A program made the translations under genes and the position numbers. DNA of 64,000 nucleotides from Armillaria gallica (taxonomy: Eukaryota > Basidiomycota > Agaricomycetes > Agaricales > Physalacriaceae). A model generated the notes under the pieces. It saw only the letters and a list, made by a program, of their open reading frames with translations. It was not told the DNA's origin and made no database searches. The stretch spans positions 6,014,001 through 6,078,000 of the forward strand of contig JBANDB010000003.1 in assembly GCA_037576215.1 (NCBI GenBank), read 5' to 3'. Positions 47,700 through 58,407 of this stretch are shown one piece after another. How positions within the stretch are numbered: position 1 is the stretch's first letter; each line of letters begins with the position of its first letter.

Positions 47700-49940
47700 A
47701 TGAAGACTCCACTCCGCCGTCACCTGTTCATCGGTCAGTGGGGCATCCATGAAATTTAAAGGTAAATTGTTCTATAGAAGTCATATTCCAGTTCAGAATC
47801 TACGACCTGTAAAAGAAAAACATGTACGTACTGCTTCGTTCGCTTCCATTGACAGGCGACCCTTTGCATGACTAGATTTATTACTCGGTTGAGGGGTCCG
47901 TGCGTTAAGCCTGGTGAAAGCTACAGCGGGTGGAGCACTAAGAAAGAAATTTATAGTTACATCGTCAAAAGAGAGATTATGTATACTAATACTAATATTA
48001 TCGGTAAGACTACAGTACTGAAGAAATGAAGAGCTTACGCCTTGGTAAGGGGAAAGCGATTGCGGCAAAAATCAAAGTGTCCGGAAGGGTGAGAAACTAC
48101 GCCAGGGTAAGCATCCACTTTGTTTCACAGGATGGTCAAGACAGACCACTACTAGCAACAGAATCGAGGCTGCACTGTCTCATTATAAATATTAGACGCT
48201 ACAAGGATGCGAGTAACCAAAGTAGTGCTTACGTTGCAGCCAGCCCGGACATCAACACAAGCCGCAGCAATATGAGCAGACGCCCGCTCAGCCTGTATAT
48301 CTTAGATAGCTCAGGACTGTGATAACCAAAGAAACCAACCTAGAAGATACGGTAACCGTTCGGCTCTTAAATAGATAATAGCTCATTGAAAGACATATGG
48401 TCAAGTCGGAAATTGCTCCGACAATCAATACTCCGTCCATTATCCTCTATATATTGCCGTGAGCGAAAGGAGAGGACCAGGACATAATACGTACTGATAT
48501 GTCACTGAATTGGAAGAAGGTTGAAATGGTGTACGCCTCATAAATCGCGACTATGGTAGGGTTCATGAGCTATCAAGCAAGAATGTATTAGCCAGGCTTA
48601 CGGATCATAACAGCTGATCAGAACGAGTATTGGGTTATTCCTGATATGCTGATCTCGGCAAAAAAGAACACTCACAGACGGCACCTGCGACGGCAAGACT
48701 CTATATCGCTTATTAGCACCCTACCTTCGAATCAACTGACAGGACTTACGAGGATCCAGGGTACGATTCGGTGAAAATAACGTCCGACTATGCAGGGTTT
48801 CGGTTACGGTGTGTTTGGACACGGTACAAGACGCTTCTTACGGATCCATAACCGTACGACGCAGACGCTAAGAAATGATTGAGTGTGCAATAAATTGCAT
48901 GGGATGATACACGTACAGGTTAACACCCACAACAATCGCCAGCTGGAAGTCAAAATCAGAATAATATTAACTCCAAGGTGAGTTCCCTACATGAGTGGAA
49001 AAGTCGAGCTGCGAGAGCATGGTTAAAAACAAGGTTTCTGGTCTATAAACATACACACCGTCTCTCCCTTCCTCAATAGGTGTGTATCGTCCGTCTGTCT
49101 AGGAGAGACTAGGGATTCGCATGGCGCCGACCATCATCCGTCCGAGAGGCAAAGACGAGAAGTCATCCATCCACTACAGTAAGATAGAGCTTCTTTAACA
49201 AGTTGGCAGCGGTGATAACCATACACCGGTTTTCTAAGCTCTAGAGACTTGGGTACCTGGGTAGTGAGCGGAAATATCACCGTTTGATGTGTACCCGCTG
49301 GCAGGAGACGTACTCGCATATCGTTGCGGAGCATACGATAATTAAATCATTATATTGTAGCTTCCCGTTCGAAATAAAGGTACAAAAGGGATATCTCTCG
49401 TGAATATCGTGATTTCGCGTGTGGAGATTCGGACAGGAGTTCTCAACTCAACAGACAAGAGTCCAGTTGAATTGAGAGTGAATATCGAGTCGGCAGTTTG
49501 CGGAGCTGGCTACCACATCATATGTAGAAGCGAAACCCCACATCGAAGGCTCAGCCTCGGAAGGCTGGGACTTGGACATGGTGACAGCTAAAAACAATAC
49601 AATCAGAATCGGAGCGTTCATTTCTGTGTTGGCTGCGTTACAGCGAATCGTAGGCAGAATTTGTTTGGATGTTATAATTGTAGGGTCTGAAGGCGACTGC
49701 GTATATGCATTACGACAGTGTGTCTTTCAGACTTACAGAAGAGGCACAGCTGAGGGCCGAGGGAGAATCAGTCCACTATGAACAAACTTGTAGCGTGTGC
49801 GAAGTACATCTGAACTTTCGGTCTTGAGGAATTTCACTTGAAGTAGCTCGTACTGTATAGTGAGTAGACGCTTCGAAAATACACGAGGACAAATTAGGCC
49901 GCCAATAGCCAACGGCTGTGTTACACATTCAGGCACGTAT
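47700..49940 (-). other. Scattered coding-like minus-strand segments
   Basis: Several segments look protein coding but do not form one model: SIFTLNSTGLLSVELRTPVR and ISTREITIFTRDIPFVPLFR near 49400-49470; RVRLLPAGTHQTVIFPLTTQ (49310-49250) followed by WMDDFSSLPLGRMMVGAMR; TVTETLHSRTLFSPNRTLDP near 48760; SISIHNLSFDDVTINFFLSA near 47960; and, after a plausible intron, NNLPLNFMDAPLTDEQVTAE near 47770. A frame change near 49350 has no splice signal. This may be a decayed multi-exon gene or two adjacent genes of unknown family. Confidence 0.3.
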
Positions 49941-50779
49941 TCCTGTCAACCGACAGTCATCACGACCTTCTTCATCTCACCTGCCATGGTATCCTTCAAC
50001 TATTTCATCTCATCTCATCATTACACGGCGCGGTACCTTCAGGCACTATACTTTCTTTCGAACGAGTGATAACATCTAATGTGATATTCTACCCCACACT
50101 GTACGATCTCGCGAGGAAGACTAGTCCACGTTCACTACAGACCCCGTCAAAGTTTTCATAACGGCTGGTATTCACGCCGTGGCTCCTGGATAGGATAACG
50201 TGTGGACATCCTGGTGTCATGCCCCAGCCAACAGCCCCGTCGCTGGGTGCTTCGACTTATGTAAAACCTGACGTGAACGTGCAGAGCGTCCAAGCTGATC
50301 CACGTACACACTGTATCGGCTACCTCAAGACCCATCTACTCCTCTCACACGCTGCCTATACCGTACGTCTAGTCGACGACCGATCTTCGTTGCCCTCCTC
50401 TCCCGTACTTTCGTTCGACTACCCCTCCTCTCTGAAGAAGCAACGAGGAAATGTGGCAAGGAGTGCTTTGGTTTGGTGTAGGAGGTCGGATGACAGGGGT
50501 GCAGGTCCAAACGGCGTAGGGCGTGAAATTGGCACAGAGAGAACATGGTGCCGTGACGGAATCTTTGGTACGAGATTTACTTTCTATGTTACTTTGGAAC
50601 TCTGATGAGCGTCTAGGTTCACTGCCTTCCAACCCGTACGATTACTAGCGCGCTGAACGAACGGCGCTTCCTGTATACCGCCTGATCTCTTCTCAGCAGA
50701 GGTCCCTCGGCGAGCAGAACCTAATATCGCTGTATGAAGTCACCTAGGCTGTCGCTCTCTCCCATCGATCAATGAGCAA

Positions 50780-50876
50780 GGAGCCCTCAAGTTTTGACCC
50801 AATCCCAGGCGGGATGGTTCGTCCTTCGCTGGTATAGGCCCAGCATTCAAGATGCAGGACCCGTGTTACCGAAGAC
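50780..50876. repeat. Dispersed repeat R4, copy 1
   Basis: About 100 bp matching 63901-64000, including cgtccttcgctggtat and cattcaagatgcaggacccg. The second copy runs off the window edge, so the full length is unknown. Confidence 0.85.
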
Positions 50877-51128
50877 GTGGCATAAGAATTCTGGTACGGG
50901 ACTTCTGCTTTTTGCGTGACTTCAGCGTGCTCATGAGCATGAGCATCTAGGCGCCAACGAATGGGCCCTTTGACCTGCTGTGATTAACCTTCGTCTGGTC
51001 GGCTTTGCATGTCTCTTGCTCAACCATACACCAGGCTCCTACGAGGAAACCTTGTTGGACGTCCCACTCTCTCGCCACGGGAACTTGACACAGATGATTG
51101 GCATTATTGTCCTTCCTACCAGTCCATC

Positions 51129-51172
51129 GTAACCTATTGGTATGCGTAATGCACCAGGTTCGAGTCCTGGGC
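51129..51172 (+). repeat. tRNA-like module (R1, unit 1)
   Basis: A-box-like GTAACCTATTGG, a short spacer, then a perfect T arm ccaggttcgagtcctgg (five paired bases) with B box GGTTCGAGTCC. No anticodon arm and no acceptor stem. Confidence 0.7.
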
Positions 51173-51923
51173 GTGTAATGATGATAACTGACCTACGTTT
51201 TGACAAGTACGTTTCTGTGGCGGCTGAGCGAACGGACAGCACGGACGTATGTATGACTGGTATGTCGTGTCCCTCCTCCCACTCCCCGACCTTGACTCAT
51301 CAACTTTTAGTGGATTGCTTGAGCTGGATGATACGGTCCGTAGCCCTTGTCCCGTCGAACATAGACGTCTAGCCTCACCGCGCTCTCGACCTGTACGTTA
51401 ACTCATAAATCACTCGTTGGAAAGGTTCTGACCCGACTTTTTCGTCCTCTAGAATATCTAGTATCGAATCTCTGATATTGCCACTCATGCTTCCCTTGGG
51501 ATGACAAGGAGGAGGTCACCGCTGGGAAGAGTAGACGCATATAGATGATGTGTTGCTGCCAGTTGTTCGCGTACGGCCTATCTCATAAGCCCCGGTTTCT
51601 TTAGATTTGGTCTCCGTTTTTTTTCTGGGTCTATCAACTTGAACAGCTTACAATCTACCTTTCGAGTTCGCGGCTCTCGCTGAATACGAGGTCCTTCCGC
51701 TTGCATAAATTGAAAGAACAATATTCTTCCCCGTCACATTTACTCCTCTCTTCCCAGCTGAGGCCGTCTGACGGTCGTTCAACGTTCAACATCAATGTCG
51801 ATACTCAAGTCTCCTGTGGCACCTCCGTACCTGAATCGCATGTCCTCGGCTCGCACTATGTGCGTGCTACATCACTCATCGCTAAAAGCGACGCGGCGCT
51901 CACCGGCTACTAGGATTACTCTC

Positions 51924-51975
51924 GTAGCCTAGTGGAACTGTATCATGTACCAGGTTCGACTCCTGGAGGTGAAAT
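51924..51975 (+). repeat. tRNA-like module (R2, unit 1)
   Basis: A box GTAGCCTAGTGG, T arm ccaggttcgactcctgg, followed by the aggtgaaat tail shared by most modules. The A-to-B gap is too short for an anticodon arm. Confidence 0.75.
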
Positions 51976-52250
51976 GCGAAATCAATCATAACCCTTCTTT
52001 TTGGTGGATCAAACAGATTCGAGTGATTTTCTGCGCCTTGCTTTGGTTTTCTTATTTCTGGACAAGGCGTGTCTAGAGTTTGTATTCGACTCCCTCCATC
52101 ATCCGTGTCATCTGCACTACCTACCAGTACTACCATCCTTCGGACCTCTGGTATTCTTATTCTTCCTGGACACTCGTGTATACTATTATGACACTCTCGT
52201 CCTAGCAGTCTCGGATAGTTCGTTTTAGAAGTGGACGTTCCATCCACATT

Positions 52251-52302
52251 GTAGTCCACGACACAAGAGTCGGTGCACACGTTCGATTCGTGTGGTGGGC
52301 CT
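52251..52302 (+). repeat. tRNA-like module (R3, first, unit 1)
   Basis: Starts gtagtccacgacac; T-arm-like cacacgttcgattcgtgtg with six paired bases around TTCGATT. Different stem sequence from the R1/R2 modules. Confidence 0.6.
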
Positions 52303-52395
52303 TTAGAAGTGTTGCCGCAGTTGTTTTTTTCTGCACTGTACCTTTGATTTGGGTTCTTCCCTTTTTACAAGTCGGTATCTATAAAATACATGTAC

Positions 52396-52448
52396 GTAGC
52401 CTAGTGCGTTTGCACGCATGTGCCAGGTTCGAACCCTGGAGGCGAAAT
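52396..52448 (+). repeat. tRNA-like module (R3, second, unit 1)
   Basis: GTAGCCTAGTGCG as A box, T arm ccaggttcgaaccctgg, tail aggcgaaat. Confidence 0.7.
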
Positions 52449-53235
52449 AGAGCGAAATGAAGAACTGTTCTTTTGGATGCTGACCGGTGGCTGTGCCTGG
52501 TATCTCTTACCTCCCGACATAAAGGAAATCCTTTCTTCTCCTCGAAGGAGCAATGAGGAAATATCGTACCAAGTACCTTGGCTTGTGGTCCGAGGTTTGG
52601 CTGTGACGAATGGAAGGACGCGTGTAGGTCTAAGCGGTGTAGAACGTGAAATTGTCACAGAGAGAACAGTGCCGCTATGGAATCCTTGGTACGAGACTTG
52701 CATTCTGTGTCACTTTGGAACTCTGATGTGCATATAGGTTACGTTTGCGCCTGGACGAGCTGAACTCGCTTCTCGCTTCCCGCGCTGCCATTGGCCTCGT
52801 CTCAGTCTCTTACACATACCTGTGTGAGGTCCCCCGGTGGACGGAACCTCGTTGTCATTGTATGTCACGTAGACTGTCCAGACCCGTCCGACCTCACACG
52901 CGTGGACGACGCAAATGACATCCCCAGAGAGCCTACATCGCCGCGGAAGATTCTCTCTCAATCAGAACGTCCAGTCTGAACGCGTATCCTCCTAACCGTC
53001 ATCCTCCTCTCGTGGGTTAGCAATTCACAGACTTCGACTCCTTAAGACACGGTACAGGTTTATTGCTTCGATTTCTCAGGGCATGGGCTAGAGAAGCCAC
53101 AGTGCTCAGGCGTCTATCTTCCTTGGATTCGATCACACGTCGCGTCCGACTCTGACCGATGGCTATTCTCTACGATGTGGGAACTTCACCGATGTGCACT
53201 GAGATGAATCATGATAGGTCTTATTGTCTTTCCTG

Positions 53236-53287
53236 CTAGCATATGCGGTGTGCGTAATGCACCAGGTTCGAGTCCTGGAGGTGAAAT
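53236..53287 (+). repeat. tRNA-like module (R1, unit 2)
   Basis: T arm ccaggttcgagtcctgg with tail aggtgaaat; the A box is degenerate (gctagcatatgcggtgtg). Confidence 0.65.
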
Positions 53288-53585
53288 CGGCTCCGAAAAA
53301 AATGTTTTTGACAACCGATGGCGGCTGAACGTGCAGTGATATTGGCGGGACGGTATAGTCCAGGACAGAAGTTTGGTATGTCGTGTCATTCCTTCCCCCC
53401 TGCGGCTTTGACTCATCGATTTTTAGTGGGTAGTTTGAACGGAATGATATGGTCCGTACCTTGTCGCGTGTAACAACGTCACCACACTCGCACGCGTTGA
53501 TGCTTGGACTCGGAGAAAAAGGACCTTGAATGCAGACGCGCTCGAATTATTGACTCCTTTTCCGACACTTCTGACCACCATACAG

Positions 53586-53612
53586 CCCCGACATGTTCGA
53601 TTCGTGCAGGGG
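53586..53612 (+). repeat. T-arm-like hairpin
   Basis: The sequence gccccgacatgttcgattcg then tgcaggggc: a TTCGATT loop inside a longer stem, without an A box. It has no clear counterpart in unit 1. Confidence 0.4.
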
Positions 53613-54168
53613 CTTATTGTGATGACTACGAGGCTATTTTTCAAACTTCTTTCCTTCCTCTCGTACGACCGTCGTGTCATGCCAGACCCAGTTGAATTAG
53701 CATTCCATTGAGGTGAGTAGGAGGAAGAAGGAAGATGAGGACGTGTTCTCGACGATGGGTTGTTCGTTTTTCAGCCCTTTTTTCTCCAGTTCTGAGATTG
53801 TCTTCTGCAGGGAGATCTATACGTTTATGGGCGGCATGAATTTTCGGATGTTGTTCTTCGCATCTCGACTTGAAATACCCTCTTGAGGTGCAGCTCTCTC
53901 GAATATGATCCTTCCTTGGAAGCTGGGAATGACATCTTCCCGTCCTGCTTGCTTGCCTCTTCTCAGAGACCGTCTTGATGGACGTTCAGGCTCAAGTCTC
54001 GTCGCATCCTTCTTCTTTCCACCTTTGGCTTGGGGGAGAAGTTGCGAATCACAGCAAGGAGCATTGAGAAGGGGCGGCGGGACGAGAGTCGCATGCCTCT
54101 CGGCGCGCCCATACCGCATCACTCATCACTAAAGAACGACGCGCTCACCGGTTACTACGACTACCCCC

Positions 54169-54227
54169 GTAGTCTAGCGGAACTGTATAATGTACTAATG
54201 TACCAGGTTCGACTCCTGGAGTGAAAC
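54169..54227 (+). repeat. tRNA-like module (R2, unit 2)
   Basis: A box GTAGTCTAGCGG, small duplication of tgtactaa in the spacer, T arm ccaggttcgactcctgg, tail agtgaaac. Confidence 0.72.
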
Positions 54228-54542
54228 AACTGTTCATTATGTCCTTTCTTTTAATCGTGATTGGTGGATAAAACAAATGCGAGTATTATCTGGGCTCTAC
54301 CTTGGGTTTCTTATTCATCGGATGCTACACAAGCCACATATATTATGTGCATGCCACGCGTTAGGTCTAGGACTCAGGGGTTCGTCCACGCCACCCACAC
54401 TACTCCCATCCTTCGGTGTTTCTCATTCTTCCCGCACACTCATTATATTCTGACTCTCTCGTCTGTCCTGCCAATTTTCTCGCAGTCGAGCTGCCTTGCT
54501 ATGGTATAGTTCCTTACAGGATTGGATGTTCTGTCCATTTCA

Positions 54543-54600
54543 TAGTCTAACAAGACAAGAGTCACTGGCAGCGCACACGTTCGATTCGTGTGATGGGCCT
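54543..54600 (+). repeat. tRNA-like module (R3, first, unit 2)
   Basis: tagtctaacaagacaagagt followed by cacacgttcgattcgtgtg, matching the module at 52251. Confidence 0.6.
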
Positions 54601-54694
54601 TGATCAATATTGGAACAAAGCTTTTTTTTCTGCGCTGTACCTTTGTTTTGAGCCCATTCTTGTTCGTAAGTCGATATCTATAAATTGTATGTAC

Positions 54695-54750
54695 GTAGCC
54701 TAATGCGTTTGCACATATCTACTAGGTTCGAGGGTAACCCTGGAGGGAAA
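54695..54750 (+). repeat. tRNA-like module (R3, second, unit 2)
   Basis: GTAGCCTAATGCG with a T arm disrupted by a small insertion (ctaggttcgagggtaaccct), matching the module at 52396. Confidence 0.6.
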
Positions 54751-54889
54751 TATACGTCTACAAACACTTTTGGGTGCTTTCACTGCGACCACCACACCAC
54801 GCTTGCACGATAAAGGTACGGGAAGAGACACAAGCCTCTCACTAGCTAGATGTGCAGTGGGATCAAGATCTCCACTGCTGGCTGAGGGT

Positions 54890-56055
54890 TCGACCACGGT
54901 GCTCGAACGACTACGATAACAATGCTGACCAAGAGAGAGGATTAGGCTGGATGAATATCGATCGCCGGACCACCAAGCTATCGGGCTCTTCTTGAAGATA
55001 CTAGAAAGGAAGAGATGATTCGCATTCTGCGAAAACATCTGCATGTATGCGCTTCGGCCGTTCGACGCGGTCATGAGAGGGCAAAAGAAATGGAAGGAAC
55101 AGATTATCAAAGCACTACCAGGACAAAGATTAATGACAATGCGCCTAAAAGGGAGAGAACGGACGCACTACAAATTTGGTGCAGTTAAACGATATCTGGG
55201 CTTGAGCAGCGATTCCTTCTTGAACATTTTGGTGGGATTCCGGCGAGGTTGGCAATGTTATTTGCCCGACGAGAAGATAGAGCCCGGTGGCGCTCTGGTT
55301 CTTCTCTCAGTTGGAAGGACTAGACGAAGTATTGTCTGCAGCGGCCGAAGGTGAACCATGAAAGAGTCAGGCGGGATATCCGATGTCGGTATAGGCGCGT
55401 TGCAAATGAGGAACTATCTGGTCGTCATTCCGGCGAACGAAGCGGTAGGCCATCTATAAAGGCGTCAGGGTAGGGGGTAGAGCATTCAAATTGACGTTGC
55501 TAGCACTATGCGAGCTGCTCAAAAAGCTCTGCCCCTCGATTGAGTATCCAGCATGTACGGTCATTCTTTGTGAGAACTGATGCATAGGACACATCGCCAA
55601 GGCTGACATTGAAGGCAAAGGGATTCGTTTCCATTATTTCGCGACCTGGGAACATGAAAAAGTCAAAACAAAAATCTAGTTCGAACCGAAAGTCGACGTA
55701 CCGCAGACGGCAGCCATGCCTCTCCAGTATTGACGACCAGGACGTGGCCCTAAACGCAATGGTGGTATCTCCGACTTATTCTTCTTATCCTCGTGCAACC
55801 ATGATTTTGCTCCTGCTCATCGCTGTCGGCCAAACGTACGAAAGGAAAAATATCGATCGCTTCCCAGCGAAGGCTTGAGGCACGTTTGTTGTCCAACATC
55901 CCTGCGAGTACCACGCCAGGACGATGAATCTGCGCTGGTAAGGTCGTCCTGAAAAATATCGGAAACTCCTACAGGCCTCCTGGACGTGTAAAGGAAGAGG
56001 TGAAGCACAGCCACAACAACCGTTAGCTCGATGTTCTCGACCACTACCGTTTACT
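54890..56055. repeat. Dispersed duplication block X, copy 2
   Basis: Partner of 42680-43630, somewhat longer owing to insertions near 55200-55500. It lies immediately left of the second copy of block Y, so X and Y were duplicated together. Confidence 0.75.
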
Positions 56056-56239
56056 GCAATCATTCCTTTCATCTATTATCGTTTGCAAAGACGTCCTCAA
56101 GTCCTGGATGTTCTTGGAGCTGTCCTCGTTTCAGGCATACGTCGCCCTCGTAGCCAGAGCGTAAATGACTTTTATTTGCTGCCAAATCTGCGACACATTC
56201 AATCTCAGTACTTGAACCATCCTTCAAATAGTTTCCTTC

Positions 56240-57930
56240 TGCCACCATGCAGACAGAAAATATCCCGGAATTGTATGTATCTCGAAAGCGGAACGCAACC
56301 CTCCTACAGACCGGAGTGCAACCGGACAAAGACATACCGTCCCTTGGATCTTACAGGCGACTTGCTATAAGGCAACTGTTCCTTAGTTGTGTAGTATCCA
56401 GAAGACGACAACATGCTTTTGGCACAATTTTGGGACAACTGGGCTTCTCCAGGACATCATGTAGGCTTTCATCGCTACACCCGCTCGCAGTTTGGGACCC
56501 GCGAACTTTGGTCTCGAGATACAACTAGTACGACATGGCCCTACAATGATATCGTTCATGGAGGCAAGAAGTTCATTCATCGCCGTTGTTTCCCCCCAAC
56601 TTTTACTATTATGTGCAGGAATTCACATTACACACCGAGGCCTTCCGTACCGTGGCTCGACTTGGCATTTCCTATATTCTGACCGTCAGAGTTTCGTTGA
56701 AGAACTCGCACACACTATCACCACCTCTGATCCCCCAAGTCCTGGACCTTACATCCCGCTTGAGCTGACCAATGGGGGTGTAATCGAGGCGGATCCTAGC
56801 TGGGTCCCTGGCGTGCCCATCGAAACATAGGAAAGTCATATCGAAACAAACGAGGGTTGAGCAAGGACTGGACTGGGATTGTGTCGGCTTCTTCTCCATA
56901 CCCGCGGGAAGGGGACGATCTAAAGGTGATCTACCATGTCACTCCAGACGAAGAGTCAATTACCCAGAGTACGACTACCTTCATATCTCGCGAAACCTGG
57001 TCTGATTGTTTATGCGCAGTGACATCACCAAAGCGAAGCATGAGATCGAAATGCCTAAACACCTGCAGTAAGACTTTCGACTCCTTGTTCCTCAGGTTCT
57101 AACGACAATCATCAGGGCGAAGATAAAGACATCGTGGTTCTGGTACGTGTTGAAACAGGTTCAAACCCAAATTTTGCATGAAGGAGGATTAAATGTATCA
57201 ATCAGGGGCGATCCTGCCGCACACTCTCCTTATTGCTTCAGGGAGCCGCTAACTTGCCAGCTAGTCTCGACTGGCTTCCTCAAAGCCGATCCGGGAATGG
57301 TGCTTATACATGTGCAGGCTTTGACGATCCGCCCATTGTGGATCGCCCAAGAACACGAGACTGGTCAGTGGGGCTTCGTTTCCCGTGCGTACTGAGATGA
57401 GCTTGGGATCACCTTATTGACACTGGATCGTAGCACACGCGGTACGTCGGATTGGGCTTGCTAATCCTGCGGACGAACATTAGCTTCGCTGGACACATGT
57501 ATTTGTACCGGTGCTCCGTGTATTGCATTCTTTCTTCCCTGTTGGTCCTACTGAAAGTAATGGCCCAATGTCTACGCGTGGTTTGCATGTGGTCTTCTTT
57601 CTCAACATCGGCTCGTCTTTCTTCGATCCTGGCTATACTCCTTATCATAACAACGACCAGTATATCATAGGGGTTCATGCCCAGGCTCCAAAGGGCTGGC
57701 GGCGCATCGATGTTACCCACCAGACTGCTGGTTCTTACGTTGACGAACTGCTGCCGCACTTCGCTTGGGCTTGTCGAGACTTCTACGATCACGGCCGTCT
57801 CATGCTTATGTTCATGTGTATCCCCTTCCATCTCGAAGAGCCGCACCTTCTCCTCTGGGACCCATCGTCGTCCCGACTCGCCCAACATCGGACGCATTGT
57901 GATTCGAGTATTAGGATACTATTGAACTAG
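56240..57930 (+). pseudogene. Decayed gene, block Y copy 2
   Basis: Paralogue of 45740-47235. An ATG at 56247 starts MQTENIPELYVSRKRNATLL but a frame change near 56370 (extra base, GDLL versus LGV) breaks the frame that copy 1 keeps open; LAQFWDNWASPGHHVGFHRY then continues in a second frame. The splice at about 56618 and the block SPGPYIPLELTNGGV with PSWVPGVPI are kept, followed by an early stop. The 3' part (56880-57420) is almost identical to copy 1. Beyond copy 1's end it extends through GPTESNGPMSTRGLHVVFFL, DPGYTPYHNNDQYIIGVHAQ and APKGWRRIDVTHQTAGSYVD to LLPHFAWACRDFYDH, a tail of about 140 codons open to 57930 whose function I do not recognise. Confidence 0.5.
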
Positions 57931-58407
57931 GGACCAAATGGGAATCTAAAATGTGTCAAGAACCAATGTACGCGAGGCTTGCGCTAGACCGCCGGCATCG
58001 AGTCAGTGATATAGTCATCTCATCTGTCGCACAGCACTTGACGGTCTCTACCTTACCAAGCTGATGTCAAACCCTGTAACGATGTCTGCTGTTGATCTCA
58101 TGCACAAATCAGAGTAAAAACACCACCATCACACGGTTATGTTAGCATAATTCGTGATCATCATATCACTTTGAAGAAGATATCCTGATGTATGCATTCA
58201 ACTAGGTAGCAACATTCCAATACGAATGGTTATGAGCATATGGTGTTGCGGGAAGCCATCATTCGATCAGAGACAAGGCAGAAAATCGCCACTTGCTCAC
58301 ATCATTGGGCGCTTAGGTCTTTGTTCATACACCTTGAAACGCAACCTAGATCTCAATATTTCTTTCCCCGCCACTACACTCTATACCTGATTTCTACGGT
58401 AGTCACA
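57931..58407. other. Intergenic, nothing recognised
   Basis: About 480 bp upstream of the membrane protein gene; presumably holds its promoter. Confidence 0.4.

Larger units (their letters stand above)
50390..52460. repeat. tRNA-like-module repeat, unit 1
   Basis: About 2.1 kb, repeated in the same order at 52490-54750. Sub-blocks: R0 50390-50640, a partial R0-like copy 50885-50955, R1 51040-51420, R2 51840-52240, R3 52240-52450. R1 to R3 each contain at least one short tRNA-like module. Identity by eye is roughly 65-80 percent with many indels, so the duplication is old. No protein is recognised. Confidence 0.75.
52490..54750. repeat. tRNA-like-module repeat, unit 2
   Basis: Second copy of the unit in the same order: R0 52490-52745, R1 53170-53490, R2 54090-54510, R3 54510-54750. 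Offsets to unit 1 rise from about 2110 to 2280 bp, showing insertions gained along the way, notably between R1 and R2. Confidence 0.75.

Noticed and set aside
51039..51242. Minus-strand open frame with PGLEPGALRIP motif; similar frames at 53186-53416 and 52401-52703
   Set aside because: The motif is the reverse translation of the tRNA-like T arm (ccaggttcgagtcctgg). Such frames are a known source of spurious proteins.
51924..51975. Functional tRNA gene
   Set aside because: T arm and B box are good but there is no anticodon arm, no acceptor stem, and the A-to-B spacing is too short.
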